DNA from: CAWIMX01 sp963792785
Lineage (GTDB): Bacteria; Acidobacteriota; Vicinamibacteria; Vicinamibacterales; CAVVIG01
Direction of reading: 5' to 3'
Length of the DNA: 64,000 nt
Assembly: GCA_963792785.1 (NCBI GenBank)
Contig: CAWBXO010000001.1
Location: 1,550,001-1,614,000, forward strand
Positions 27,541 to 37,104 of the stretch are shown here, in pieces. Below the pieces are notes generated by a model that searched no databases, was not told where the DNA came from, and was given only the letters and a program-made list of their open reading frames with translations. The position numbers and the translations under genes were made by a program. Position 1 is the first letter of the stretch. Each line of letters starts with the position of its first letter.

Positions 27541-29586
27541 ATGACCAGACGCTCGATCATCATTTCCTGTCTCGCTGCGCTGCTCTGCGCGACGCACGGC
27601 GGCGAACGCCTGTCCGCCGCGCCCTCCGACCTGCAGGTGACGCCCGGCGAGTTCCTCGTCGATCACCCGACGCTCATCAACCTGGGCTTCGAGTGGGTGA
27701 TTGACGGCGACGCGAACCGCAACGCGAGCGTCGAGGTCTCGTACCGCAAGCAGGGCGACGCCGCGTGGAAGCCGGGCATGCCCCTCATGCGGCTGCAGGG
27801 CGAGCGGATCATCCAGCCGAGCGTCTGGAACGTCGTCTCGCCGAACATGTTCGCCGGCAGCATCCTCGACCTCGAGCCCGACACGGCGTACGAAGCACGG
27901 TTCGTGCTGTCGGATCCCGACGGGATCGGCGGCGCGGCGTCGAACGCCACGAAGATCGTCACCGTGCGCACGCGCCCCGAGCCGATGCCGGCGCCCGGCG
28001 GCGCGGTGTATCACGTCTATCCCCCGACCTACACGGGACCGAAGCTCCAGCCCGCGTTCGAGGGGATCATGTGCGCCTACAACTACTACTGCGGCGCCGG
28101 CGACACGGCGCCCACCGGGCGGCCGCGCGTGAAGCCGGGCGACACGGTCCTCGTGCACGCGGGCGTGTACGCCCCGCACTACGAGTTCTACGGCAACCAG
28201 CGCACGGTCAACACCACGACGACGTTCGAAGGGACGTACTACCTGACCGCCGACGGCACGCCCGAGAAGCCGATCGTGATCAAGGCCGCGGGCGACGGCG
28301 AGGTGGTGCTCGACGGCCGGGGGAACTTCACCCTCTTCAACACGAAGGCCGCCGACTACAACTACATCGAGGGCATCACCTTCCGGAACACCGATATCGC
28401 GATCTGGGCCGGCACGCAGTTCATCGCGGGCGGCAAGGGCCTCACGGTGAAGCACTGCCGCTTCGAGAATGTCGGCCTCGGCATCTTCACGAACTATTCG
28501 GGGTCGAGCGACTTCTACATCGCCGACAACACCTTCCTCGGGCGCAACGACCCGGACCACCTGATCGGCTGGACCGGCGCGTTCTGGCAGCAGTTCGGCG
28601 GCGTGGACGGCCAGCAGTTTCCGCCGGTCATGGCGTCCTACACCGCCGTCCGCCTCTACGGCCCCGGCCACGTCGTCGCCTACAACTACGTCGCGAACTT
28701 CCACGACGGCATCGACATCGAGACGTACGGCAATCCCGACGGATCGAGCGCCGTCGAAGGCCCGGCGTATCCGCCGCGGGAGGACTGGGACCGGCGGCCG
28801 GTCGCGATCGACTTCTACAACAACTACATGACGAACTTCCACGACAACGCCATCGAGATCGACGGCAGCATGCACAACGTGCGCGTGATGCGGAACCTGA
28901 TGGTGAACTCGGCGTCGCACCCGTTCTGCAACCAGCCGGCGGTGGGCGGGCCGATCTACTGGATCCGGAACATCGCGTATCACGCGCCGGGCGGCTCGAC
29001 GCGGCTCACGAGCGGCGCGGCGGGCGTCTTCTTCTACAACAACACCATCGTCACCGAGACGTCCGGCGGCTCGTCGGCGAACGTCCACTGGGCCAACAAC
29101 CTGATGCTCGGCGAGAACTCCGCGCCGGCGATCTTCAGCGTCAACACCTTCACGAATTACAGCACGTCGGATTACAACGGCTTCCGCCCGAACCCGGGCG
29201 CGCCGTACTCGTTCCAGTGGAACTCGCCGGCGTGGGCCACGGCGATCGACGAGTCGTCCCTCGCGAACGCCCGGGAGGGCACGCCGCTCGAGACGCGGCG
29301 CTTCGCCACCCTCGCCGAGTACGCCGCCGCGACGCACCGCGACGAGCACAGCGTCCTCGTGGACTACGATGTCTTCATGCACGTGCCGAAACTCGACGCG
29401 CAGGATCGGCAGACCGTCCAGCGCGTCTACAAGGCGGAGGACGTGGACTTCCGGCTGAAGGCGGGATCGGCGGCCGTCGACCGGGGCGTCGCCGTGCCGA
29501 ACGTCACCGACGGCTTCGCGGGCGCGGCGCCGGATCTGGGGGCGCTCGAGCTCGGCCAGCCGCTGCCGCACTACGGCCCACGATGA
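27541..29586 (+). CDS. Secreted fibronectin-III / right-handed beta-helix protein
   Basis: A 681-residue exported protein. A signal peptide (to about residue 27) is followed by an FnIII-like sandwich (about 35-150; LEPDTAYEARFVLSDPDGIG) and then a long beta-helix built from Asn-rich coils (YNYIEGITFRNTDIAIWAG, FYIADNTFLGRN, VDFYNNYMTNFHDNAIEI-like turns). The fold is that of polysaccharide lyases and surface carbohydrate-binding proteins, but I see no certain catalytic residues. GGAGG is directly upstream of the ATG at 27541. It could act on a plant or microbial polysaccharide, which is inferred only from the fold. Confidence 0.8.
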   Translation: MTRRSIIISCLAALLCATHGGERLSAAPSDLQVTPGEFLVDHPTLINLGFEWVIDGDANRNASVEVSYRKQGDAAWKPGMPLMRLQGERIIQPSVWNVVSPNMFAGSILDLEPDTAYEARFVLSDPDGIGGAASNATKIVTVRTRPEPMPAPGGAVYHVYPPTYTGPKLQPAFEGIMCAYNYYCGAGDTAPTGRPRVKPGDTVLVHAGVYAPHYEFYGNQRTVNTTTTFEGTYYLTADGTPEKPIVIKAAGDGEVVLDGRGNFTLFNTKAADYNYIEGITFRNTDIAIWAGTQFIAGGKGLTVKHCRFENVGLGIFTNYSGSSDFYIADNTFLGRNDPDHLIGWTGAFWQQFGGVDGQQFPPVMASYTAVRLYGPGHVVAYNYVANFHDGIDIETYGNPDGSSAVEGPAYPPREDWDRRPVAIDFYNNYMTNFHDNAIEIDGSMHNVRVMRNLMVNSASHPFCNQPAVGGPIYWIRNIAYHAPGGSTRLTSGAAGVFFYNNTIVTETSGGSSANVHWANNLMLGENSAPAIFSVNTFTNYSTSDYNGFRPNPGAPYSFQWNSPAWATAIDESSLANAREGTPLETRRFATLAEYAAATHRDEHSVLVDYDVFMHVPKLDAQDRQTVQRVYKAEDVDFRLKAGSAAVDRGVAVPNVTDGFAGAAPDLGALELGQPLPHYGPR

Positions 29587-29610
29587 TGCACGCCGGCCGC
29601 TGACGCCCCG

Positions 29611-30351
29611 ATGGACACTGCGTCACCCCATCAGCCGCCGTCCGGCCGGGCCCTCTGGAACCAGGCGCGGCTCGAGACGGTGTTGTCGTACGCCCTCGGG
29701 GGGGCGGCCATCCTGGCCGCCGCGCTCATCCTCGGCGACGAGATCGGGCGCCACATCGATCGCCTGGAGGCGTGGATCGACGGCCTCGGGGCCGCCGCGC
29801 CGCTGGTGTTCATCCTCGCGGATGGCGTTCTCAGCTCCCTGCTCGTCCCCGAGACGCTGCTCGGCATCGTGGCGGGCGCGTCGTTCGGCTTTCTGCGGGG
29901 TCTCGCCGCCGTGGTGATCGGCAACTTCGGCGGCACTATCCTGCAGTACGCGCTCGGCCATCGCCTGTTCAAGCCGGCCGTCGACCGCTTCGTCGCCTCG
30001 CGGCCGGCGCTGGCCGCGATTCAGTCCGCCGTGCGGCGGCAGCCGCTCCGGCTCCAGATCCTGATCCGCCTCACGCCGCTCAACCGCGCGATGACGAGCT
30101 ACGTGCTCGGCGCCGGCGGCGTCGGATTCAGCCGCTTCGCCGCCGCGTGCCTCGCGCTCCTGCCGTACCTCGCACTCGAGGTCTACTTCGGCGCGGCCGG
30201 CAAGCACCTGGTGCGGCTGCGGCAGCCGAAAAGCGCGTTCGTCGTGCACGACGTCGTCCTCATCGCGGGCCTCGTCGCATCGATCGTGGCCATGACCTTC
30301 GTGTCCCGGGCGGCGCGCCGGGCGGTCGAGGCGGCGACGGAGCGATCGTGA
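29611..30351 (+). CDS. TVP38/TMEM64-family membrane protein
   Basis: A 246-residue inner-membrane protein of the DedA/VTT (SNARE-associated) type. Family features are PETLLGIVAGASFGFLRGLA, the re-entrant region GGTILQYALGHRLF and LIRLTPLNRAMTSYVLGA. Relatives act as lipid scramblases or flippases. It overlaps the cardiolipin synthase gene by four bases (GTGA), so the two are translated together, and a joint role in phospholipid handling is inferred. Confidence 0.85.
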   Translation: MDTASPHQPPSGRALWNQARLETVLSYALGGAAILAAALILGDEIGRHIDRLEAWIDGLGAAAPLVFILADGVLSSLLVPETLLGIVAGASFGFLRGLAAVVIGNFGGTILQYALGHRLFKPAVDRFVASRPALAAIQSAVRRQPLRLQILIRLTPLNRAMTSYVLGAGGVGFSRFAAACLALLPYLALEVYFGAAGKHLVRLRQPKSAFVVHDVVLIAGLVASIVAMTFVSRAARRAVEAATERS

Positions 30352-31811
30352 ACGCCGCGGACCTCACGGAGACCACGGCGCTCATCTCGACGCTGGTCCT
30401 GGCGCTGCACTGGCTGATCGTGCTCGGCTTGTCCCTGCGCATCATCGCGCGGCGCCTCCCCGAATCGGTCGCGCTCGGGTGGCTGGCGGTGATCTTCTCC
30501 GTGCCGTTCGTCGGCGCGGCGGCCTACCTGACGCTCGGCGAGAAGCGGCTCGGCCGGCAGCGCGCGGCGCGACATGCGACGGCCACGCGAGACGCCGAGC
30601 CGGCGCTGGCCGCGCTCAGGGCGTGCCCGTTCGCGGGCCACCCGCCCGCGGGATCACCGGGCGAGCCGCTCTGCCGGCAGACGCTGGACGCCATGAACGT
30701 GCAGGCGCTCGACGGGAACCGCCTCGACCTGCTGACCGACTTCGAAGCGGTCTTCGACGCCATGATTCGCGACATCGACGCCGCCACCACGAGCTGCTGC
30801 CTCGCCGTCTACATCTGGCACGACGGCGGACGCGCCGACGATGTGGCGACCGCGATGCGCCGTGCCGCGAGCCGCGGCGTGCGCTGTCGCGTGCTGATCG
30901 ACGCCGTCGGCAGCCGGCCGTTTCGCGAGGGGCCGGGCCCCGCGGCCCTCCGGGCGGACGGCGTCGAAGTCGCCTGGGCGCTCCCGGCGTCGTGGCGGCG
31001 GCGATCCGACCTGCGCTATCACCGCAAGATCGTCGTGATCGACGATCGCGTGGCGTATGCGGGGAGCCAGAACCTGGTGGACCCGCGGTTCTTCAAGGAA
31101 GACGCAGGCGTCGGGCTCTGGGTCGATGCCGTGGTCCGCATGGAAGGCCCGGCCGTCACCCTCCTCGCCAATATTTTCGAGACCGACTGGTATGTCGAGA
31201 CCGGCGCGGCCTACGAGCCGCCCCGGGCTCCGGACGGCGGCGTGTGCGCCGGCGGCAACGGCGACGTGCTGGTGCAGGCCGTGCCCTCGGGGCCGGCGCC
31301 CAATCCCGACGCGATCCGTCCGCTGCTCCTCACCGCCATCTACGCCGCCCGGCGCACGTTGACGCTGACGACGCCTTACTTCGTGCCGGACGCGGCCGTG
31401 CTGACCGCGCTCTACTCGGTCGCGCAGAGCGGCGTCGCCGTCACGCTGATCGTGCCGGCCAAGAACGATTCGTTCCTGGTGCGCTATGCCAGCGTGTCGC
31501 GCTTCGACACGCTGCTGGCCGCCGGCGTGCGCATCGCGCTCTTCGAGGGCGGGCTCCTGCACACGAAGAGCCTCGTCGTGGACGAGGCCGTGAGCCTGTT
31601 CGGCTCCGTGAACCTCGACATGCGAAGCTTCTGGCTGAATTTCGAATGTTCGCTGCTCGTCTACTCGCCGGCGTTCGCGGAGCGCCTCGGCGCGCTGCAC
31701 CGCGACTACCTGGCGCACAGCACGTTCGTCGATCGAGACGCGTGGGGCCGCCGGCCGGCGCACCAGCGGTTCCTCGAGGACGCCATCCGCCTGGCCGGCC
31801 CGCTGCTCTAG
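30348..31811 (+). CDS. cls: Cardiolipin synthase (phospholipase D family)
   Basis: A 487-residue membrane enzyme that joins two phosphatidylglycerols into cardiolipin. Two N-terminal membrane helices (about 10-60) are followed by two PLD domains with intact HKD motifs: YHRKIVVIDD with AGSQN, and LHTKSLVVDE with GSVN. Length is typical for bacterial Cls. The GTG start overlaps the TVP38 stop (GTGA). The downstream gene is convergent, with a hairpin between. Confidence 0.92.
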   Translation: MNAADLTETTALISTLVLALHWLIVLGLSLRIIARRLPESVALGWLAVIFSVPFVGAAAYLTLGEKRLGRQRAARHATATRDAEPALAALRACPFAGHPPAGSPGEPLCRQTLDAMNVQALDGNRLDLLTDFEAVFDAMIRDIDAATTSCCLAVYIWHDGGRADDVATAMRRAASRGVRCRVLIDAVGSRPFREGPGPAALRADGVEVAWALPASWRRRSDLRYHRKIVVIDDRVAYAGSQNLVDPRFFKEDAGVGLWVDAVVRMEGPAVTLLANIFETDWYVETGAAYEPPRAPDGGVCAGGNGDVLVQAVPSGPAPNPDAIRPLLLTAIYAARRTLTLTTPYFVPDAAVLTALYSVAQSGVAVTLIVPAKNDSFLVRYASVSRFDTLLAAGVRIALFEGGLLHTKSLVVDEAVSLFGSVNLDMRSFWLNFECSLLVYSPAFAERLGALHRDYLAHSTFVDRDAWGRRPAHQRFLEDAIRLAGPLL

Positions 31812-31833
31812 CGGCGCTCGGGGTCAGCGCCGC
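31811..31833. terminator. Hairpin between convergent cls and DUF6178-like genes
   Basis: GCGGCGCT, a seven-base loop and AGCGCCGC form a perfect 8-pair stem at the junction of two convergent genes. There is no T-tract, so a bidirectional terminator is likely but not certain. Confidence 0.5.
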
Positions 31834-33326
31834 AGCACGGCGGGCAGCGCGTCGAGAAAGGCGCCGACGACGGCGACCTGCCGGTTGCCCGCGATGAACG
31901 CGAAGTCGGTCGCGCTGACCGAGCGCGCCTTGGGATCCCGCCGCGCCGCAATCGCCGCGGGCAGCACCGGACACTCGGCGATGATCCCCCGCAGCCCGGC
32001 GCACGCGAGGCCGTCGAGGATCTCGATCGCGTCCAGCTCGGGAGCGGCCTTCCACGGGGCCCCCGTCCCGGCGTGCCGCGTCAGCGCCGTGCGGAGCGCG
32101 CGAAGCGCGATGTCGATCTCGCGGTCGACGGACGGCAGGGCCGAGAGCACCTCGATCAGCCGCCGCGCGCCGCGCATGCACACGCGCTCGTGAAGCGCCG
32201 CCCACCCGACCTGGAAGACGGTGATGAGATCGCCCTCGTCTGGCGACGGCCAGCCGGCCGGCCAGCTCTCGAGGCCGAGGTTGCAGACCGCGACCGCGCC
32301 CTCCGACGCTTCGGTCTCCGTGAGCGCGCGTTCGTGCACGGAACCGCCCGCCAGCAGGACGTTTGCCAGATACGCGAGCTCGGCCGCGCGGGCCGCGTAC
32401 GCCGCCGGATCGCGATCGGCGGCGGACTGCAGGTAGTCGCGCATCGCCGCCAGCCGCGGCTGGTCCTCCTCGCTGCCGGGGTGCTCGAGCAGCACGCGCG
32501 GCGACAGCGCGAGCACGCCCTCCTCGATCAGCAGATCGGTGACCGGGGCCGTGACGTCGGACGCGTCGTCTGCCGCGGCGCCCGTGTCCGGATCGAGACC
32601 CCGGAAGTACGCGCGCGCGACCACCGCGGCCGGGGCTTCGGCGCCGGGCGCGGGCCTCGGCGTCCGCGCGGCCTGCAGGAACGCGCGCGCCTGGGCCGGC
32701 GTGACGAAGCCCTGCGCTTCGCGCCGCTGTTCGCGTTGGAACGCGAGATCGAAGAGGGCCTGCTCGCGGCCGTCGAGCAGGGCGTGAAAGCCGTCGGCCT
32801 CCGGCCTCGAGCTCGACAGGCTCCGGCAGCCCCGCATGAGGCGATGGAACTGATGGGGATGCGCGGCGCCGAGGGCCCCCAGCGCGGCGAGGATCGCGTC
32901 CCACGCGTCGGCGCGCCGGGCCGTGACCAGGTAGCCGCCGACGCCGGCCGCGGCCGCCCCGCGCGCGGGCGCCGCGCCCGGATCGAAGACGCGCACGTGC
33001 TGCGCGAGTCCGGCGATCACGAGATCGGCGTCGAGCGCCGCGAGCTGCTCCGCTGCAACCTCGGCGTCGGCCTGCACCAGCGCCTCGATCCAGGCGCCGA
33101 AGCGGTCGGCGTCGAACCGCTCGTCCCGGCCCGGCTGGTTCGCGCGCCACAGGTCGAGATCCAGCACGCCCGCGAGCTGCTCGGGCGTCGCCAGCGCGAC
33201 CAGATCGGCGCAATCCTCCAGGCCGCAGTGTTCGATCACGCGCCGCAGCACGGACGGCGCCAGGCGAGGAACGATCTGTTCGAGGTCGGGTGTGTTGCGA
33301 ATGCGTTCGAGCAGGGAGTCGTTCAC
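31824..33326 (-). CDS. DUF6178-like hypothetical protein
   Basis: A 500-residue soluble protein, tentatively of the DUF6178 family (start NDSLLERIRNTPDLEQIVPR, middle DLDLWRANQPGRDERFDADR, C-terminal FQVGWAALHERVCMRGARRL). It is mostly helical, with no signal peptide or membrane segment. Function unknown. The GTG at 33326 overlaps the stop of the upstream lipoprotein gene (GTGA), so the two are co-translated. The family name is from memory and not certain. Confidence 0.65.
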   Translation of the reverse strand: MNDSLLERIRNTPDLEQIVPRLAPSVLRRVIEHCGLEDCADLVALATPEQLAGVLDLDLWRANQPGRDERFDADRFGAWIEALVQADAEVAAEQLAALDADLVIAGLAQHVRVFDPGAAPARGAAAAGVGGYLVTARRADAWDAILAALGALGAAHPHQFHRLMRGCRSLSSSRPEADGFHALLDGREQALFDLAFQREQRREAQGFVTPAQARAFLQAARTPRPAPGAEAPAAVVARAYFRGLDPDTGAAADDASDVTAPVTDLLIEEGVLALSPRVLLEHPGSEEDQPRLAAMRDYLQSAADRDPAAYAARAAELAYLANVLLAGGSVHERALTETEASEGAVAVCNLGLESWPAGWPSPDEGDLITVFQVGWAALHERVCMRGARRLIEVLSALPSVDREIDIALRALRTALTRHAGTGAPWKAAPELDAIEILDGLACAGLRGIIAECPVLPAAIAARRDPKARSVSATDFAFIAGNRQVAVVGAFLDALPAVLRR

Positions 33327-34079
33327 CGGCAATACGTCCTGTAGTCCGACATCCCCTCCACAATCACGCTCGACTGCCGGCGGATCACGAACTCGCTCTG
33401 CCCCTGATGCCGATCGCTGCCCCAGTCGTACGTGTAGCCGAGCTGGGTCCACGGATACGCGTCGTGCGCCGGGTCGGCGCTCTGAAAGTACTGCGACGCC
33501 CGCAGACGGTTGAACCACTCGCGGTACCACGCCTCGGTCGCGTCCGGCATCACCAGCCCCGCCGTCGTGTCGGTGATCTCGTTGTCGGCCGCGGGCCGGA
33601 AGAGCTGCGACGGCAGCACCCAGAATTCGACGAAGGCCGTCACGGTGTCGGTCGGCGTGAGGCCGATCACCTGCCGCAGCCGCATCGCAAGATCGCCGCG
33701 GGCGAATCCCGGCTGCGTGCACGCGTCCTTCATCTCGGGCACGGCCGTCACCCAGATGTCGTGCGATCCCGTGTTGTAGGACGAATCCGGCGTGCCGGGA
33801 TAATAGGATGTGTCGCCGACGAGCGAGACCATCAGCACGCGATCCCCGTCGGGGAAGGCGCGCCACGTCAGCAGCGGGTTCGAGCGCACGATCGCGACGA
33901 GATCCGTGGCGACTTCCGACGGCTCGGGATCGAGCCGCGTCGGCGATGGCGTCGATGTAGGCCTGCGGCCACGCGGCGGCCGCCGGCGTCGTGACCGGCG
34001 GACGATGCCCGGCGCAGGCCGCGCTCAGCGCGATGAACGCCGCGAGCGCGATCGAGGCGGCCCGATGCGGCGCGCGCAC
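33323..34079 (-). CDS. Hypothetical lipoprotein (frameshifted)
   Basis: A putative lipoprotein of about 251 residues after removal of one extra base near 33935. The signal peptide ends in the lipobox SAAC (residues 19-22). The mature part has no domain I recognise; it contains ITDTTAGLVMPDATEAWYRE and ends QSEFVIRRQSSVIVEGMSDY. It lies 3 bases after the MBL-fold gene and overlaps the DUF6178-like gene. Length is one base over a multiple of three, which fits a single insertion. Confidence 0.6.
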
Positions 34080-34082
34080 CGT

Positions 34083-35144
34083 CTAGTGCACCGGCATGGT
34101 GCGCTTGCCGTCCACGACCGGCGGGAGCCCGCCGACCTCGTCGTAGACCTCGGTGATGAAGCGGTCCTTGCTCTGCTGCGTGTCGCCGAGCGTCGCCCCG
34201 TCGTAGGGCGCGGTCAGGTTCGCCGCGAGCACGTCCTCGAGCGACTTGCCCTGCGCGCGTAGCGCCTTCACCTTGGCGAGGATGTCCAGGAGCATCGCGC
34301 GATACGGCAGCAGGTCGGCCTTCTTCACGAGCGTGCCGTGGCCCGGCACGAGCGTCGTGTCGGGGCCGGCCAGACGCCCGATCAGATCCACGGCCTCGAC
34401 CATCCCGTTGATGGAGCCGCCGTTGCGCTGGTCGGCGAACGGATACCCGAAGTTCCGGTAGAAGTCCTCGATGTAGATCACGTTCGCGTTCCGGAAGCGG
34501 ACGATGGTGTCGCCCGCCGTGTGCGACGGCATCATCGGGATGAAGTCCACAATCTCGCCGTTCATGTGGAACGTGACGGCCGGATCGCCAATCGTTTCCT
34601 GGTTATACGCGTAGGTCGCTTTCGGCACGTCGTCGGGATTGGGCGCCGGCGGCGTCCCGCGCGACGGCGGGCGCAGCATCTCGTTGCGGAGGTTCTCCTG
34701 CGCGTAGATGATCGCGCCCTGGCGCGCGAAGGTCGCGTTGGCGCCGGTGTGGTCGCTGTGGATGTGCGTGTTCACGAGCACCCGGATCGGCCCGTCGGTG
34801 AACGAGCGCACGGCGGCGAGCGTCTTCTCGCCCACCTGCCGGTTCTCGGAGTCGACCATCAGGACGCCGTCCGGCCCGAACAGCGCCATCGCGCGTCCGC
34901 CGGACGCGTCGGGATGCGCCGGGTCGAGCGCCGGCGATCCGTGCAGCACGAACAGGTTGGGCGACAGTTTCTCCGTCACGCGGATCTCGATCTTGTCCCA
35001 CGGCGTCTGGTAGCCCGGCGGATAGGTCGGCGAGCCGCTGGCCGGCGCGATGAGCGTGATCGGATACTGCGCGCTTTGCGCCCCTGGTCCGACCGCGAGC
35101 GCGGCGACGGCCGCTGCGGCGAAGAACACGATCCGTCTCGTCAC
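34083..35144 (-). CDS. MBL-fold metallo-hydrolase, exported
   Basis: A 353-residue metallo-beta-lactamase-fold hydrolase with a signal peptide (to about residue 24). The zinc motif is NTHIHSDHTG (HxHxDH), further metal-binding His is in MPSHTAGD, and GHGTLV is near the C-terminus. The broad fold covers lactamases, lactonases and glyoxalase-like enzymes, so the substrate is open. Secreted location suggests a periplasmic hydrolase. It is followed within 3 bases by the lipoprotein gene. Confidence 0.88.
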   Translation of the reverse strand: MTRRIVFFAAAAVAALAVGPGAQSAQYPITLIAPASGSPTYPPGYQTPWDKIEIRVTEKLSPNLFVLHGSPALDPAHPDASGGRAMALFGPDGVLMVDSENRQVGEKTLAAVRSFTDGPIRVLVNTHIHSDHTGANATFARQGAIIYAQENLRNEMLRPPSRGTPPAPNPDDVPKATYAYNQETIGDPAVTFHMNGEIVDFIPMMPSHTAGDTIVRFRNANVIYIEDFYRNFGYPFADQRNGGSINGMVEAVDLIGRLAGPDTTLVPGHGTLVKKADLLPYRAMLLDILAKVKALRAQGKSLEDVLAANLTAPYDGATLGDTQQSKDRFITEVYDEVGGLPPVVDGKRTMPVH

Positions 35145-35165
35145 ATCCCACCTCCTCCGAAGTCG

Positions 35166-35801
35166 TTACGGCGCGATCCGCAGATTCGCGAAGTCGCCGT
35201 CGCTGGCGTTCCCGACCCACAACCCGACGGCGCCGCGCGTCAGTGTCCCCAGCTTGCGCACCTCGAGCGCCGGCGTGCCGGACGGCCCGACGAAGATCTG
35301 CACGGTGCCACCGCGGACGACCAACCGGAGGTGCACCCAATCGATCGGATCGATCGAGGCGTCGACCGGGTTCTCGAACTCTTCGGGAAAATCCTGGCGC
35401 AGCCGCGGCCAGTCGTACGCGGGCACCGTCATGTATTGAATGGCGTGGCCGTGCGACGTCGCATTCGACGCGCGGAAGTTGAAGGGCCGCAGGTACGCCG
35501 CCTCGTACGCGGTGTCGTCCTGCCGATGAAAGGCGAGGCCGAGGAAGCTTTGCCCCTGCAGGTCGCGGCCACGCAGGTCGATCTCCAGCGTGCCCTCGGC
35601 GAAATCGCTGCCCTCGACCCAGGCGACGCCTGGGCCCGGCCCTTCCGAGACGTGCACGCCGGCGCGGTCGCCCGCCAGCGGCGTCACCGCGCGGTTGACC
35701 GCCCGGAGCGAATCCGTCGACAGGCGCTGCGCGGACACGGGCAGGCCGAGCACGGCGACGGCCGCGCACACGACGCCGCAGGCCGCGATCCGCAGGCGCA
35801 T
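35166..35801 (-). CDS. Secreted concanavalin-like (LamG/DUF1080-type) protein
   Basis: A 211-residue exported protein. The signal peptide ends near residue 24. The rest looks like a concanavalin-A-type sandwich of the sugar-binding DUF1080 kind: FAEGTLEIDLRGRDLQGQSF, LGLAFHRQDDTAYEAAYLRP, WVHLRLVVRGGTVQIFVG and a closing GLWVGNASDGDFANLRI. It may bind or cleave sugars. The start at 35801 lies one base after the end of the upstream DUF4214 gene. Confidence 0.7.
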   Translation of the reverse strand: MRLRIAACGVVCAAVAVLGLPVSAQRLSTDSLRAVNRAVTPLAGDRAGVHVSEGPGPGVAWVEGSDFAEGTLEIDLRGRDLQGQSFLGLAFHRQDDTAYEAAYLRPFNFRASNATSHGHAIQYMTVPAYDWPRLRQDFPEEFENPVDASIDPIDWVHLRLVVRGGTVQIFVGPSGTPALEVRKLGTLTRGAVGLWVGNASDGDFANLRIAP

Positions 35802-35802
35802 G

Positions 35803-36543
35803 TCAGCGGGGGCGGTTCCGGTATTCATCGCTCCGCCGCAGCTCGCGCTCCACGTCGGCCTGCGTCCACTTGTCCTTGAAGACGTGGTCGATGTAGTTCG
35901 ACGCGCCGGGATCCGGCTCGCGCCCGAGGACGCCCAGGTACGCGGCGCGGACGACCTGCACTGCCTTGGCGCGCGTCATCGTGTTCTTCTCGATGTACTC
36001 GGGGCTGGCGCGCAGCGCGTCGCGCACCTGCTCCTCGCTCCACCCGTCGTCGATCATGCGGCTGCGGTAGAGGCGCAGGCCGGCCGTGTCGGGATCGCGA
36101 TCGAGGAGATCCTCGTAGGCGCGCCGGACGATGCGATCGACGGCGAGGGTGTCGGAGAAGCGCCCGCCCGACTGGGAGCCGCCGCCCTGGTTCTGGCGCA
36201 CCTGGGCCGACGAGATCTTGTCGTTCCAGCGCTCGTCGCGCAGGTCGCGCACGTCGCGGCGAAAGCGCTGGGAATCGCCGCGGTAGCGGGAGTCCTCGTA
36301 GACCGTGGCCTCGGCGTCGCCATAGATCCGGATCGACGAGACGCGGTCGTTCATCGCGGACGAGAGCGAGCGCGCGTCGTCGCCGGTGCCGAGGCAGAAG
36401 TAGTCGCCGCGGTAGTTGGCGTCCTCATAGAAGCAGGCGCCGTCGCGCGGGGCGCGGCCGCCCAGGCGCTGGGCCGACGCGGGCAGCGCGATCGCGACGA
36501 GCGCGCCCCCGGCAAGCAACGCGAAGAGTCGGTGGCAATCCAT
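35803..36543 (-). CDS. Secreted beta/gamma-crystallin plus DUF4214 protein
   Basis: A 246-residue exported protein. After a signal peptide (to residue 25), two Greek-key motifs of beta/gamma-crystallin (or peptidase-inhibitor I36) type are visible (ACFYEDANYRGDYFCLGTG; TVYEDSRYRGDSQRF), about 35-110. The C-terminal half (about 130-246) has DUF4214 repeats, usually linked to S-layer or extracellular proteins: VRRAYEDLLDRDPDTAGLRL and VRAAYLGVLGREPDPGASNY. It heads a tight minus-strand run of secreted proteins. Crystallin folds often bind calcium. Combined function unknown. Confidence 0.8.
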   Translation of the reverse strand: MDCHRLFALLAGGALVAIALPASAQRLGGRAPRDGACFYEDANYRGDYFCLGTGDDARSLSSAMNDRVSSIRIYGDAEATVYEDSRYRGDSQRFRRDVRDLRDERWNDKISSAQVRQNQGGGSQSGGRFSDTLAVDRIVRRAYEDLLDRDPDTAGLRLYRSRMIDDGWSEEQVRDALRASPEYIEKNTMTRAKAVQVVRAAYLGVLGREPDPGASNYIDHVFKDKWTQADVERELRRSDEYRNRPR

Positions 36544-36588
36544 GTTGGTGGCTCCTCTCGTGTGGGGCTATTGTAAGCCGGGTTCGAC

Positions 36589-37104
36589 GTGCCACCTGCC
36601 CTGGCCGACATTTTCCGCTGGCTCGAGGCCACGCGCCTCAGCGTCTGGACGCGCGAGTCCACGTCGTTCTGGGCGTACCCGGCTATCCTCTCGGCGCACG
36701 CCATCGGGATGGGGCTCGCGGCCGGCGTGGGCGCGGTCGTCTCGCTGCACGTGCTCGGCGTGGCTCGCGGCGCGCCGACACGCGAGCTGCGACGGTTCCG
36801 CGGCGTGCTCTGGGGCGGCTGGTGGTTGAACGCGGCGTCGGGACTGCTGCTCCTGAATGCGTACCCGACCAAGGCGCTCACCAACCCGGTGTTCTACCTG
36901 AAGCTCGCGCTGATCGCGCTCGCGCTGTGGCTGTTCACGCGGATGGACCGCGCGCTGGCCGACGAGCGGGTCGACCTCGATCGCTGGAAGGCCGGCACGG
37001 GCCGCGTGCTCGCGATGGCGTCGCTCGCGAGCTGGGCCGGCGCGATCACCGCGGGCCGCCTGCTCGCCTACACGTACCGCTACCTGCTGGCGGACTGGCT
37101 CTGA
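36589..37104 (+). CDS. Small polytopic membrane protein (DUF6644-like)
   Basis: A 171-residue protein with four hydrophobic segments (about 24-52, 64-85, 92-115, 140-165). Motifs are FWAYPAILSAHAIGMGLA and LNAYPTKALTNPVFYLKL. It starts with GTG at 36589 and ends one base into the next gene (TGATG). The next gene encodes a related membrane protein, so the two probably form a heteromer. The family assignment is tentative. No function is known to me. Confidence 0.65.
   Translation: MPPALADIFRWLEATRLSVWTRESTSFWAYPAILSAHAIGMGLAAGVGAVVSLHVLGVARGAPTRELRRFRGVLWGGWWLNAASGLLLLNAYPTKALTNPVFYLKLALIALALWLFTRMDRALADERVDLDRWKAGTGRVLAMASLASWAGAITAGRLLAYTYRYLLADWL

Noticed and set aside
27451..29571. A 706-codon minus-strand frame opposite the beta-helix gene
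   Set aside because: Antisense shadow of a protein with signal peptide and clear beta-helix repeats; Val/Arg-rich with no family features.
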